The notes beneath the pieces were generated by a model that saw only the letters and a list, made by a program, of their open reading frames with translations, made no database searches and was not told the origin of the DNA. From contig NZ_JAPIVP010000004.1 of NCBI RefSeq assembly GCF_026239555.1, forward strand, positions 310,001 to 374,000: a DNA stretch of 64,000 nucleotides, in the 5' to 3' direction. This stretch comes from Pedobacter sp. PF22-3. Its GTDB lineage: Bacteria; Bacteroidota; Bacteroidia; Sphingobacteriales; Sphingobacteriaceae. Both the position numbers and the translations under genes were made by a program. Of this stretch, positions 35,696 to 44,189 are shown in pieces. Position 1 is the first letter of the stretch; every line of letters begins with the position of its first letter.

Positions 35696-35896
35696 ATGAA
35701 AAACAGCAACAAATTGTTCGAGAAACAAATCGAGCTAAAGAATAGTCAAATCAGTGGTGGTCGTGCGTCGGCTGAGACTTACCAAAATGTAAACCATACT
35801 TATACAAATGATCAGGGCTGTACGGTGACACATTCTCAAGTAGTGACAGATAAGAAGCAATTAGTTGAAGAATGCTTTTTCACAAATTGTCCGTAA
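35696..35896 (+). CDS. Grasp-with-spasm type peptide precursor 2
   Basis: 66 residues with the same leader type (KLFEKQIELKNSQISGG, Gly-Gly at 21-22). The core starts RASAETYQNVNHTYTNDQGC and ends ECFFTNCP; it has three Cys and many Thr, Asn, Asp and Glu. It shares the patch TxxNDQG with precursor 3 and VVTDK-like residues with the end of precursor 1. Modification by the ATP-grasp enzyme downstream is inferred from the cluster. Confidence 0.87.
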   Translation: MKNSNKLFEKQIELKNSQISGGRASAETYQNVNHTYTNDQGCTVTHSQVVTDKKQLVEECFFTNCP

Positions 35897-35932
35897 TAGC
35901 TATCCCTCAAACCATGATTTAATTTACAGAAC

Positions 35933-36130
35933 ATGAAAAACAGCAAAAAATTATTGGAAAAGAAAATAGCGCTAAACAGCTGTCAGGTTAACGGTGGCCG
36001 TGCTATGGGAAGTACAGCACTGTGCACCAAATATACCTATGGCGATCATTGTGCTGATAAAACCACAACAATGTACAATGATCAGGGCGAAACAATCGGT
36101 TATCCGGCATCTTCCTCTTGGCAAACTTAA
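35933..36130 (+). CDS. Grasp-with-spasm type peptide precursor 3
   Basis: 65 residues, 36 bases after precursor 2. The leader ends KKLLEKKIALNSCQVNGG (Gly-Gly at 21-22). The core starts RAMGSTALCTKYTYGDHCAD and continues KTTTMYNDQGETIGYPASSS, with two Cys and a Thr/Ser-rich pattern. The MYNDQGE patch matches precursor 2 and ETIGYP resembles SPIGYD of precursor 1, so the three cores look like diverged versions of one template. Confidence 0.87.
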   Translation: MKNSKKLLEKKIALNSCQVNGGRAMGSTALCTKYTYGDHCADKTTTMYNDQGETIGYPASSSWQT

Positions 36131-36145
36131 TTAACCAGCTCCATT

Positions 36146-36176
36146 AACCATCGGGCATATAAGCTCGATGGTTTTA
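36146..36176 (+). terminator. Terminator-like hairpin after the precursor genes
   Basis: AACCATCGGGC and GCTCGATGGTT pair around ATATAA with one mismatch and are followed by TTTTA. It lies 16 bases after precursor 3, between the precursors and the enzyme genes, and could make precursor RNA more abundant than enzyme RNA. Confidence 0.7.
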
Positions 36177-36348
36177 TTAAACCTAGCGTTAATTTTGAAA
36201 TCAGACTAACCTGATTATCGGCAATCACTAATTTGTGGGGTGTAGACTAGTACAACTTAAGCTTGTTTTTTCGTCATTGCGCAGCTAAAAAATAACATCT
36301 ATATAAGTGGCCTAACAGGCTAAATATAAAATTATAACCTCGGGTAAC

Positions 36349-37281
36349 GTGATATTAATATTCTCCATTAACAACGATTATTCTACCAGTGCTGTAATTA
36401 GCTGGCTTATCAAGCTCAATAAGCCCTTTATCCGAATCAATGAAGATAGCTTGGTGGATCTGCTGTGGCTTACCTCTTTGGATTTTGCAATCACTGTAAA
36501 CGGGAAAACAATTTTAGGTAGCCAGATTACCAAAATGTGGTACCGCAGAGGCGGATTGGATCTCTTTGGTAAATTTAAGAACGATTTGGTTAAAAATTAT
36601 CTGCGCACTGAGCACACCGCACTGATTGAATATTTTTATCATAGGTTAGATAAAATACCGTCAATCAATAAATTCAAAAACAGCGACATCAATAAGTTAT
36701 ATTTAATGGATCTGTGTCAACAACACGGCATTTTAGCGCCTCAATACCTGGTAACAGGTTGCAAAAAGGCACTCCATAATTTTTTCGAGCAAGAAAAGTG
36801 TATTATTTCTAAACCCATTAGCACGCCGTTTTCTTTGCAGGATGATGAGGGTTTCTCGCACATGGCCTATACCTCAATGGTTAAGCGCGAAGATATTGAT
36901 GCACTTCCGGAGCAATTTGTACCCACTTTTTTTCAGCGCGCCATTGCGAAAGCTTATGAGATTAGGGCTTTTTACCTCAATGGTAAATTTTATGCCATGG
37001 CCATATTCTCTCAGAACAATAGTAAGACGAATGTAGATTTCAGGAATTATGATCGAGATAAACCAAATAGGGTTGCGCCTTACACTTTCGAAAAAACATA
37101 TGAACAAAAGCTAAAAAAAATGCTTGATGCATACGGACTGAACTGTGCATCGTTTGATGTGATTTACGCAAGCGATGACGCTAAATATTATTTTTTAGAC
37201 TTAAACCCGGTTGGTCAATTTGGGATGGTATCTGCCCCTTGTAACTACAATTTAGAGAAAGAAATTGCAATGGCACTTTAA
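36349..37281 (+). CDS. ATP-grasp peptide maturase (grasp-with-spasm, GwsG-like)
   Basis: 310 residues from a GTG start (ILIFSINNDYSTSAVISWLI). The ATP-grasp fold is indicated by KMWYRRGGLDLFG, CIISKPISTPFSLQDDEG (ATP-binding lysine region), AKAYEIRAFYLNGKFYAMAI, and near the end FDVIYASDDAKYYFLDLNPV, with the Asp and Asn that bind magnesium. The pattern fits the family named grasp-with-spasm ATP-grasp peptide maturase, which probably forms side-chain ester or amide bonds in the precursor cores. It lies just after three matching precursor genes and before the SPASM gene. Confidence 0.85.
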   Translation: MILIFSINNDYSTSAVISWLIKLNKPFIRINEDSLVDLLWLTSLDFAITVNGKTILGSQITKMWYRRGGLDLFGKFKNDLVKNYLRTEHTALIEYFYHRLDKIPSINKFKNSDINKLYLMDLCQQHGILAPQYLVTGCKKALHNFFEQEKCIISKPISTPFSLQDDEGFSHMAYTSMVKREDIDALPEQFVPTFFQRAIAKAYEIRAFYLNGKFYAMAIFSQNNSKTNVDFRNYDRDKPNRVAPYTFEKTYEQKLKKMLDAYGLNCASFDVIYASDDAKYYFLDLNPVGQFGMVSAPCNYNLEKEIAMAL

Positions 37282-37413
37282 GTTTTATTCAATCTGATTT
37301 GGATGGTACTGACCAAACCTCGATTCGAAAAAAGGGCAATCCAAAAACTTTATTTAAACAATGAAAAAGTTAGAATGCACCTCCACTTATTTTAAACCAC
37401 ATCGATAAAAACA

Positions 37414-37575
37414 ATGAAAAAAATAAAAGATCTGATAGCTACCGGAGAAGCACCATTGCATATAAAATCATTGATAAAAAAGCCTAAACCCACATACCTG
37501 GTTAAAACAAGAGTATCTAAAATCTACCATACTAATAGCTTACAGCTCGATCTATATTTTAAATCTCCTATATGA
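37414..37575 (+). CDS. Small protein between the ATP-grasp and SPASM genes (53 codons)
   Basis: A short frame starting MKKIKDLIATGEAPLHIKSL and ending YHTNSLQLDLYFKSPI. Its stop TGA overlaps the ATG of the SPASM gene (ATGA at 37572-37575), a typical sign of coupled translation. The protein is basic with no Gly-Gly site, signal peptide or membrane segment, so it is not a precursor. A role as a recognition or scaffold partner of the enzymes is possible but unproven. Confidence 0.65.
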   Translation: MKKIKDLIATGEAPLHIKSLIKKPKPTYLVKTRVSKIYHTNSLQLDLYFKSPI

Positions 37576-38654
37576 CTAAATCATACCTCAGAAATCAGCT
37601 TTGCGTACCAGTAAGTGGCTATAATAGATCTATTATTTACGATTTGGGGCGTAAAGACTATTATTTTATTTCCAATGCACATTACGATATTTTAAAAACC
37701 GATGGCCTTATTAATTTTGATATGATTCCCGATCTATCTGAGCGCAGCGAACTCATAAATTACCTTTTAAATTTAGAGATCATTTTTGAGGTAGCATCTG
37801 CTCAGGAAGAGAAAAGATTTCCGAAAATATCGAAGGCATTACATCAGGTTAACGAGCTCACGCACGCTGTAGTACATGTGAATACGAGCAACAATTTTAT
37901 TGGTTTTATAAGTCAGACCCCACTTCAAAACCTAAGCATAATTTCACCCCGGTTGGATAATGACGTGATCAAAATGATGAAGTCGTTTGCCCATTTGGAA
38001 ATCGACAGCATCTACCTTTATATCGAAATGTTTGATGCAGAAAGCTTTGACCAATATGAGCGGGAATTTGCCAGACAGACTGCCCTATTTTCAGTTAACT
38101 TTTTTGGTTTAGACAGCGCACAAACCAAACTGAAAGATAACATATATTATAATTTTTTCACTGAAAGTTTTGCAGATTACCAGCGGCTGCTAACCATAGA
38201 CAAGTTATTCGTTAATCAGGATTTTTTCCTGGAGGCTTATAACAAACACACTTATTACAATGGCAAAATCTATATAGACCAAAGTGGCAATATTAAAAAT
38301 GGACTTAATAACATCAAAAGTTTTGGCAACATTAATTTAATGGGTTATGATGAATTTCATCAAATCATCAATAGTAAACTATTTTTAACCCTTGGCAACA
38401 TCAATAAGGAAGATACCCTGGTTTGCCGAAACTGCGAATTCAGATACATGTGTACTGATGTACGGGTACCTGAAAAGGAAGCAAAATACTGGTTTCATCG
38501 TTCTGAATGCGCATATAATCCTTATATCTCCAAATGGAACAATGAAGAAGGTTATCTTACGCTAAAAGAATCCGGCATAAATGTTTCTGCATCAGGCAGC
38601 ATAATCGATAGGGATAAATTATCCGAAACCTTTAATAAAATCTGGACAGCATAA
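37572..38654 (+). CDS. SPASM-domain peptide maturase without radical SAM cysteines (GwsS-like)
   Basis: 360 residues. The C-terminal region has the SPASM-type cysteines (LVCRNCEFRYMCTDVRVPE and RSECAYNPYISKW, residues about 285-325). The expected CxxxCxxC of radical SAM enzymes is missing: the first half has a single cysteine. It matches the grasp-with-spasm SPASM protein type, which I recall as lacking the radical SAM site. The N-terminal part may bind the leader peptide. It is coupled to the 53-codon gene before it and is followed after one base by the exporter gene. Confidence 0.85.
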   Translation: MTKSYLRNQLCVPVSGYNRSIIYDLGRKDYYFISNAHYDILKTDGLINFDMIPDLSERSELINYLLNLEIIFEVASAQEEKRFPKISKALHQVNELTHAVVHVNTSNNFIGFISQTPLQNLSIISPRLDNDVIKMMKSFAHLEIDSIYLYIEMFDAESFDQYEREFARQTALFSVNFFGLDSAQTKLKDNIYYNFFTESFADYQRLLTIDKLFVNQDFFLEAYNKHTYYNGKIYIDQSGNIKNGLNNIKSFGNINLMGYDEFHQIINSKLFLTLGNINKEDTLVCRNCEFRYMCTDVRVPEKEAKYWFHRSECAYNPYISKWNNEEGYLTLKESGINVSASGSIIDRDKLSETFNKIWTA

Positions 38655-38655
38655 A

Positions 38656-40848
38656 ATGAAAAAATTCCCCTTTTATAAACAACCAGATGAAAAAGACTGT
38701 GGCCCTACCTGCTTACGCATTATAGCTAAACACTACAATAAAAGTATTCCGCTTCAGCACTTAAGAACACTTACAGAAACAACCAGAGAAGGTAGTGGCT
38801 TACAGGGGCTCAGCAATGCGGCAGAAAGTTTAGGTTTTAGAACTTTAGGGGTTAAAATAGATTTTAAAACCCTGGTTGCAGATGCCCCTCTACCTTGCCT
38901 GATACATTGGAACAAAAACCATTATGTAGTAGTGTATAAAATTGATAAAGCCGAAAAAGTTTATATATCAGATCCTGGTTATGGTTTAATCACTTACGCA
39001 AAAGAAGAATTTATTAAATATTGGATTGGCGAAAATGCGAATGAAGAAACAGAAGAAGGTATTGCGCTAATATTAGAAACAAGCCCGTCATTCTATCAGG
39101 ATGACTTTGATGAGGAAGAAAAGAAAACAAGTTTTGCTTTTCTATCCCGCTATTTATTAAAATACAAATCGCTCGTCATTCAGCTTGCCTTGGGCTTACT
39201 TGCCGGAAGTTTGCTATCGTTAATTTTTCCTTTTCTTACCCAGAGTGTAGTAGATGTAGGGATACAAAATCAGGATATCAATTTTATTTATCTGGTTTTA
39301 CTGGCACAGGTAATGCTCTTTATGGGTAAAATGGGTATTGATATTATTCGCAGCTGGATTTTGCTGCATCTTTCGACCCGGATAAACATCTCTATCGTTT
39401 CCGATTTTTTCATCAAATTAATGAAACTTCCAATCAGTTACTTTGATACGAGAATGACGGGAGATATTATGCAACGCATTAACGATCACCATAGAATTGA
39501 GCAATTGCTGACAAGTTCTTCGTTAAATACACTGTTCTCTATGGTTAACCTGATCATTTTTAGCATTGTATTGCTGATGTATGATTACCGGCTGTTTGCG
39601 GTTTATTTAATTGGAGCCATCCTTTACGTGGCGTGGATTACCTTCTTCCTTAAAAAAAGAAAAGAACTAGACTACAAAATGTTCTCCCAGGTTTCGCAAG
39701 AGCAGAGCACCGTAATCGAGCTTATTAATGGCATGCAGGAAATCAAAATGCACAATGCGGAGAAACAAAAAAGATGGGGGTGGGAATTTTTACAGGTAAA
39801 GTTGTTTAAAATCAGAATAAAGGCACTTTCCTTAGAACAATGGCAATCTGTTGGCGGTGGCTTTATCAACCAGATTAAAGATATTTTAGTCAGTTTTCTT
39901 TCCGCAAAACTGGTACTCGATGGGAATCTTACATTAGGAATGATGCTTTCTGTGCAGTATATTATTGGCCAGTTAAATAGTCCATTGTTACAATTGATAG
40001 ATTTTATCAAACAAACTCAGGATGCCAAAATATCTTTGGAAAGACTTGGCGAAATTCATGATAAAAAGGACGAAGAAAGTATTGATGGACAATATATAAC
40101 CGAAATCCCACAAAAAGATATTGCGCTAAATCATGTATCTTTTAGATATGTTGGCTCAGATACATTCGTCTTTCAAGATTTGAACCTGGTTATCCCCTAT
40201 CAAAAAACCACTGCAATTGTTGGTGCCAGCGGCAGTGGAAAAACTACGTTATTAAAACTGCTTACCAAATTCTACGAACCCGAAAAAGGTGATGTTCAGA
40301 TTGGCGGCACTGATCTCAAAAGTATATCACCCAGCCATTGGCGAAAACATTGCGGTGTAGTGATGCAGGAAAGCTACGTATTTAACGATACCATTGCCAA
40401 CAATATTGCTATTGGCGAAGATATTATAGATAAACAAAAGCTGAGAAAAGCGGTGGAAATTGCAAACGTTCAAGGTTTTATTGAAGATTTACCCTTAAGC
40501 TACAATACTAAAATAGGCAACGAGGGCATTGGCATGAGCGGGGGCCAAAAACAAAGACTGTTTATTGCCCGAGCAGTCTACAAAACCCCGGATTATATCT
40601 TCTTTGATGAAGCTACAAGTGCTTTAGATGCAAACAATGAAAAAATCATTATCGAAAATTTAGCGCAGTTTTTTAAGGGAAAAACTGCAGTTGTTATTGC
40701 ACATCGGTTATCGACTGTGAAACATGCCGATAAGATTATAGTACTGGATAAAGGAATTGTGGTAGAGGAAGGCAACCATAACCAATTGGTAGCAAAAAAA
40801 GGTGAATACTATAGATTAATTAAAAATCAGCTCGAACTTGGAAACTAA
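38656..40848 (+). CDS. C39-peptidase ABC transporter (peptide maturation and export)
   Basis: 730 residues. Residues 1-130 are a C39 peptidase: Gln9, Cys15 (KDCGPTC), His89 (NKNHYVVVY) and Asp106 (SDPGYG). A membrane domain with about six segments follows (170-470), then an ATP-binding domain with Walker A GASGSGKTT, signature MSGGQKQR, Walker B YIFFDEATSALD and the H-loop IAHR. It cuts leaders after Gly-Gly and exports the cores, matching the three precursors here. Its end overlaps the next gene by 11 bases. Confidence 0.96.
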   Translation: MKKFPFYKQPDEKDCGPTCLRIIAKHYNKSIPLQHLRTLTETTREGSGLQGLSNAAESLGFRTLGVKIDFKTLVADAPLPCLIHWNKNHYVVVYKIDKAEKVYISDPGYGLITYAKEEFIKYWIGENANEETEEGIALILETSPSFYQDDFDEEEKKTSFAFLSRYLLKYKSLVIQLALGLLAGSLLSLIFPFLTQSVVDVGIQNQDINFIYLVLLAQVMLFMGKMGIDIIRSWILLHLSTRINISIVSDFFIKLMKLPISYFDTRMTGDIMQRINDHHRIEQLLTSSSLNTLFSMVNLIIFSIVLLMYDYRLFAVYLIGAILYVAWITFFLKKRKELDYKMFSQVSQEQSTVIELINGMQEIKMHNAEKQKRWGWEFLQVKLFKIRIKALSLEQWQSVGGGFINQIKDILVSFLSAKLVLDGNLTLGMMLSVQYIIGQLNSPLLQLIDFIKQTQDAKISLERLGEIHDKKDEESIDGQYITEIPQKDIALNHVSFRYVGSDTFVFQDLNLVIPYQKTTAIVGASGSGKTTLLKLLTKFYEPEKGDVQIGGTDLKSISPSHWRKHCGVVMQESYVFNDTIANNIAIGEDIIDKQKLRKAVEIANVQGFIEDLPLSYNTKIGNEGIGMSGGQKQRLFIARAVYKTPDYIFFDEATSALDANNEKIIIENLAQFFKGKTAVVIAHRLSTVKHADKIIVLDKGIVVEEGNHNQLVAKKGEYYRLIKNQLELGN

Positions 40849-42142
40849 AAAAGATAAATTAGATGAGATACAGCTCCGTTCTGAAGCTGTTCAGGATGTA
40901 TTATCAAATCCCCCGCATTGGATGTTCCGCTGGGGCAATGCCGTTATTTTGGGTATTCTGTTCATGATTTTGCTCATGAGTTACTTTATCAAATATCCGG
41001 AATTTGTACCTGCTACAATTATAGTAACTTCACAAAACCCACCAGAAAAGCTAGAAGCAAGAATAGATTCTAAACTGGAAAAAATCTTGATAAAAGATCA
41101 TCAGCAGGTTCATAAAAACCAGGTTTTGATGATATTACAGTCGACAGCAAACTACGAGGATGTTTTGCAACTCATCAACATCATTGATTCAACAGCTCCG
41201 GCCCAAATGGCTTCTTTCCCGGTAAATAAGGTATCAACATTTAAATTGGGTGAGCTGCAGAGCGATTATAATAATTTCGCAAAGGCATTTCAGGACGAGA
41301 AATTATTTGCATCACTTAAGCCCTACGCACCAGAAAACAAAGCCACTGAACAAAACATCACCGCCAATAGAAGTAGAGAACTTGCGCTAAAAAACCAAAA
41401 AAAACTGGAGTTGGCCAAATTTGAGCTGGTTAAGAAAAATTATCAGCGAACGGTACAGCTCGTTAATCAAAAAGTAATCTCGACCGCCGAATTTGAAAAT
41501 GAAAAAATTAAATTTATACAAGCCGAACAAAGCATACAAAACATAGAAATTTCCCTTTCGCAAACCCAAGAAGCCATTGCAAACCTTAATAAAACAAAAA
41601 GTGGGATAAATATTAATCATGAGAAAGACAAAAGTAATTTTGCTTTGCAAACCTTACAGTTGTTTGAACAATTAAAAAAATCGTTAAGGCAATGGCAGCA
41701 AAATTATTTAATCATGTCAGCAACAGACGGTATAGCCAGTTTCCAGCAGTTTTGGGGTGAAAATCAATTTTTAAAACGGGGTGATGCCATATTAACCATA
41801 CTTCCTGATGATAAAAAGGCACTAATTGGCCGGTTACTTGTTCCCGCAATTAATTCAGGAAAAATAGCCCGCGGCGAAAAGGTACTGATCAAACTGGATA
41901 ATTATCGTTTTCAGGAATACGGCATTTTAGAAGGCAGTGTACAAAATATTTCCTTCACCCCAGATGAAAAGGGAAACTACTATGTAGATGTTAGTTTACC
42001 AAAAGGATTAACCACCTCGTATAACAAAACCCTCACTTTTGATAAAGAATTAAAAGGTAATGCAGAAATTGTAACGCAGGATTTAAGGTTAATTGAACGG
42101 TTTTTATACCAAATCAGAAAGTTATTGGGATACCAAAGTTAG
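40838..42142 (+). CDS. HlyD-type periplasmic adaptor of the peptide exporter
   Basis: 434 residues from a TTG start that overlaps the exporter gene by 11 bases. One membrane segment lies at about residues 31-50 (WGNAVILGILFMILLMSYFI), followed by a lipoyl-like half (VPATIIVTSQNPPEKLEARI, KVHKNQVLMIL-like), a long coiled coil (about 190-280), and a beta-barrel region (ALIGRLLVPAINSGKIARGE). It links the inner membrane exporter to an outer membrane channel; no TolC gene is present in the window. It is the last gene of the peptide cluster. Confidence 0.92.
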   Translation: METKKDKLDEIQLRSEAVQDVLSNPPHWMFRWGNAVILGILFMILLMSYFIKYPEFVPATIIVTSQNPPEKLEARIDSKLEKILIKDHQQVHKNQVLMILQSTANYEDVLQLINIIDSTAPAQMASFPVNKVSTFKLGELQSDYNNFAKAFQDEKLFASLKPYAPENKATEQNITANRSRELALKNQKKLELAKFELVKKNYQRTVQLVNQKVISTAEFENEKIKFIQAEQSIQNIEISLSQTQEAIANLNKTKSGININHEKDKSNFALQTLQLFEQLKKSLRQWQQNYLIMSATDGIASFQQFWGENQFLKRGDAILTILPDDKKALIGRLLVPAINSGKIARGEKVLIKLDNYRFQEYGILEGSVQNISFTPDEKGNYYVDVSLPKGLTTSYNKTLTFDKELKGNAEIVTQDLRLIERFLYQIRKLLGYQS

Positions 42143-42375
42143 CGTAGAAATTTTGATCTGATTAAAAGAAAAAGCATCATCTGGTCAATTCGGATTTAAC
42201 TTTGCAGTGAAACAGCTATTCATTCAATAAAATACCTTCGTAAAAAAGGTAAAAAGAAGTTATTTATTATGCAGTGAGCCTGGCTTCAATAACCTTTAGC
42301 AAAACCGAAACAGCTGTCGCAAACCTTATTCTTTTTTTGCCCATCTAACATAATAAAAAAGCCATACGATTTTAC

Positions 42376-42383
42376 TACCTTTG
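42376..42383 (+). promoter_or_regulatory. -7 promoter element of purH
   Basis: TACCTTTG matches TAnnTTTG. The expected start near 42390 lies just before the ATG at 42405 and excludes an upstream TTG at 42381, which would overlap the promoter. Confidence 0.55.
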
Positions 42384-42404
42384 CGGCTCAAAATTTTCAG
42401 TAGA

Positions 42405-43931
42405 ATGAGTCAATCCATTAAAATCAAAAACGCTTTAATCTCAGTATATTATAAAGATGGTTTGGAGCCATTGGTAAAATTGTTGGCCGCACAAGGGGTA
42501 CAATTATTTTCTACAGGTGGAACAGAACAATTCATCAAAGATTTAAACCTTCCTGTTACGGCGGTTGAAGATTTAACTGGTTATCCATCTATTTTAGGCG
42601 GACGTGTTAAAACCTTACATCCAAAAGTATTTGGCGGAATTTTAAACCGAAGGGCATTAGCTGGCGACCAAGAGCAGATTGCTGAATATGAAATTCCTGA
42701 AATTGACCTGGTTATTGTTGACTTATATCCATTTGAAGAAACCGTAAAAGCTGGCGGAACACCAGAAGAAATTATCGAGAAAATAGACATCGGTGGTATT
42801 TCCCTAATCCGTGCTGCTGCAAAAAACTTCAACGATGTGGTGATTATCGCATCTAAGAACGACTACCCTACTTTAGAAGCCCAATTGGCAGCACAAAATG
42901 GCGAAACTACTTTAGCACAGCGCAAAGCATTTGCTAAAAAAGCATTCCATACTTCTTCTCATTACGATACTGCCATTTTCAATTATTTCAATACTGAAGA
43001 GCCGCTTGATGTTTTTAAACAAAGTGTAACAGAGGCCAAAACTTTACGTTATGGCGAAAATCCTCATCAAGGCGGCTTATTTTATGGCGATTTAGATGCC
43101 ATGTTCACCAAACTGAACGGCAAAGAGCTTTCTTACAATAACTTGGTTGATGTAGATGCAGCCGTTGCTTTAATCGACGAATTTGAAGACCCAACTTTTG
43201 CAATCTTAAAACACACCAATGCTTGTGGCATTGCTTCACGCCCAACAGTTAAACAAGCATGGATTGATGCTTTAGCTTGTGATCCGGTTTCGGCTTTCGG
43301 TGGTGTACTGATTACCAATGTGGAAGTTGACCTTGAAACAGCAGAAGAAATCAATAACCTGTTTTTTGAGGTGTTGATTGCGCCTTCTTACCAGGCAGAA
43401 GCAGTAGAGCTGTTCAGCAAAAAGAAAAACCGCGTTATTTTACAGCGCAACGAGGTTGAACTGAGCAAAAAACAATTTAAAACATTATTAAACGGTGTAA
43501 TTGAGCAGGATAAAGATTTAATTATCGAAGGTCCGGAGCAAATGACAACCGTTACAGATAAAGCACCTACCGAACAAGAATTAAAAGATTTGTTCTTTGC
43601 CAACAAAATTGTAAAACACACTAAATCAAACACCATTGTTTTGGTTAAGGACGATGTTTTGATTGCAAGCGGTGTTGGCCAGACCTCACGTGTTGATGCC
43701 TTAAGACAAGCAATTGAAAAAGCGGCTTCTTTCGGTTTCAGCGTAAAAGGTGCTGCAATGGCTTCTGATGCTTTCTTTCCTTTTCCAGACTGTGTGGAAA
43801 TTGCTGCCGACGCAGGAATTACTGCTGTACTTCAACCAGGTGGATCAATCAAGGATGCCGATTCTGTTGCAAAAGCTAATGAAAAAGGTATTGCCATGGT
43901 AACCACAGGGGTAAGACACTTTAAACACTAA
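42405..43931 (+). CDS. purH: Bifunctional AICAR transformylase / IMP cyclohydrolase
   Basis: PurH performs the last two steps of IMP synthesis. From the ATG at 42405 the protein has 508 residues: an N-terminal MGS-like cyclohydrolase domain (LLAAQGVQLFSTGGTEQF, GGRVKTLHPKVFGG) and a C-terminal transformylase domain (LRYGENPHQGGLFYGD, FAILKHTNACGIAS with the catalytic Lys-His, and GAAMASDAFFPFPDCVE). It precedes mreB, an order conserved in the phylum. Confidence 0.97.
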   Translation: MSQSIKIKNALISVYYKDGLEPLVKLLAAQGVQLFSTGGTEQFIKDLNLPVTAVEDLTGYPSILGGRVKTLHPKVFGGILNRRALAGDQEQIAEYEIPEIDLVIVDLYPFEETVKAGGTPEEIIEKIDIGGISLIRAAAKNFNDVVIIASKNDYPTLEAQLAAQNGETTLAQRKAFAKKAFHTSSHYDTAIFNYFNTEEPLDVFKQSVTEAKTLRYGENPHQGGLFYGDLDAMFTKLNGKELSYNNLVDVDAAVALIDEFEDPTFAILKHTNACGIASRPTVKQAWIDALACDPVSAFGGVLITNVEVDLETAEEINNLFFEVLIAPSYQAEAVELFSKKKNRVILQRNEVELSKKQFKTLLNGVIEQDKDLIIEGPEQMTTVTDKAPTEQELKDLFFANKIVKHTKSNTIVLVKDDVLIASGVGQTSRVDALRQAIEKAASFGFSVKGAAMASDAFFPFPDCVEIAADAGITAVLQPGGSIKDADSVAKANEKGIAMVTTGVRHFKH

Positions 43932-43939
43932 TTAAGCTT

Positions 43940-44035
43940 AAAGCTGGCAGACTAAAGCTTAAAGCGAAAATAAGCTTAAAGCCGAAAAAGTAAAGCATAT
44001 TGCAAATCGCTTTAGTCTTTCAGCTTTGGACTTTT
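43940..44035. repeat. AAGCTTAAAGC word repeat with a long hairpin, purH-mreB gap
   Basis: Words of the type TAAAGCTTAAAGC recur between 43935 and 44000. AAAGCTGGCAGACTAAAGC pairs with GCTTTAGTCTTTCAGCTTT (19 bases, two mismatches) about 60 bases later. The hairpin follows the purH stop and may end or shape that transcript. Confidence 0.65.
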
Positions 44036-44154
44036 ACCTTTGTTATTTTAGCTTTTATTTTTCAGAACATTTTAATTGTCTTAAAAACAATTTAATAACT
44101 GAAGAAAATAAAACTTAAAACAATAAAAAAGCTATTTTTACATTAGGAATAGTA

Positions 44155-44162
44155 TAGATTTG
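44155..44162 (+). promoter_or_regulatory. -7 promoter element of mreB
   Basis: TAGATTTG matches TAnnTTTG; the start should be near 44169, about 20 bases before the ATG at 44190. No clear -33 word was seen. Confidence 0.45.
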
Positions 44163-44189
44163 ATCAAATAAAGAAAACATACCTTATAC

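Noticed and set aside
37361..37408. 15-codon frame MKKLECTSTYFKPHR before the 53-codon gene
   Set aside because: Too short to judge, with no coupling or motif.
42381..42404. Upstream TTG start of purH adding eight residues
   Set aside because: It overlaps the -7 promoter word, and the added residues do not fit the family start.
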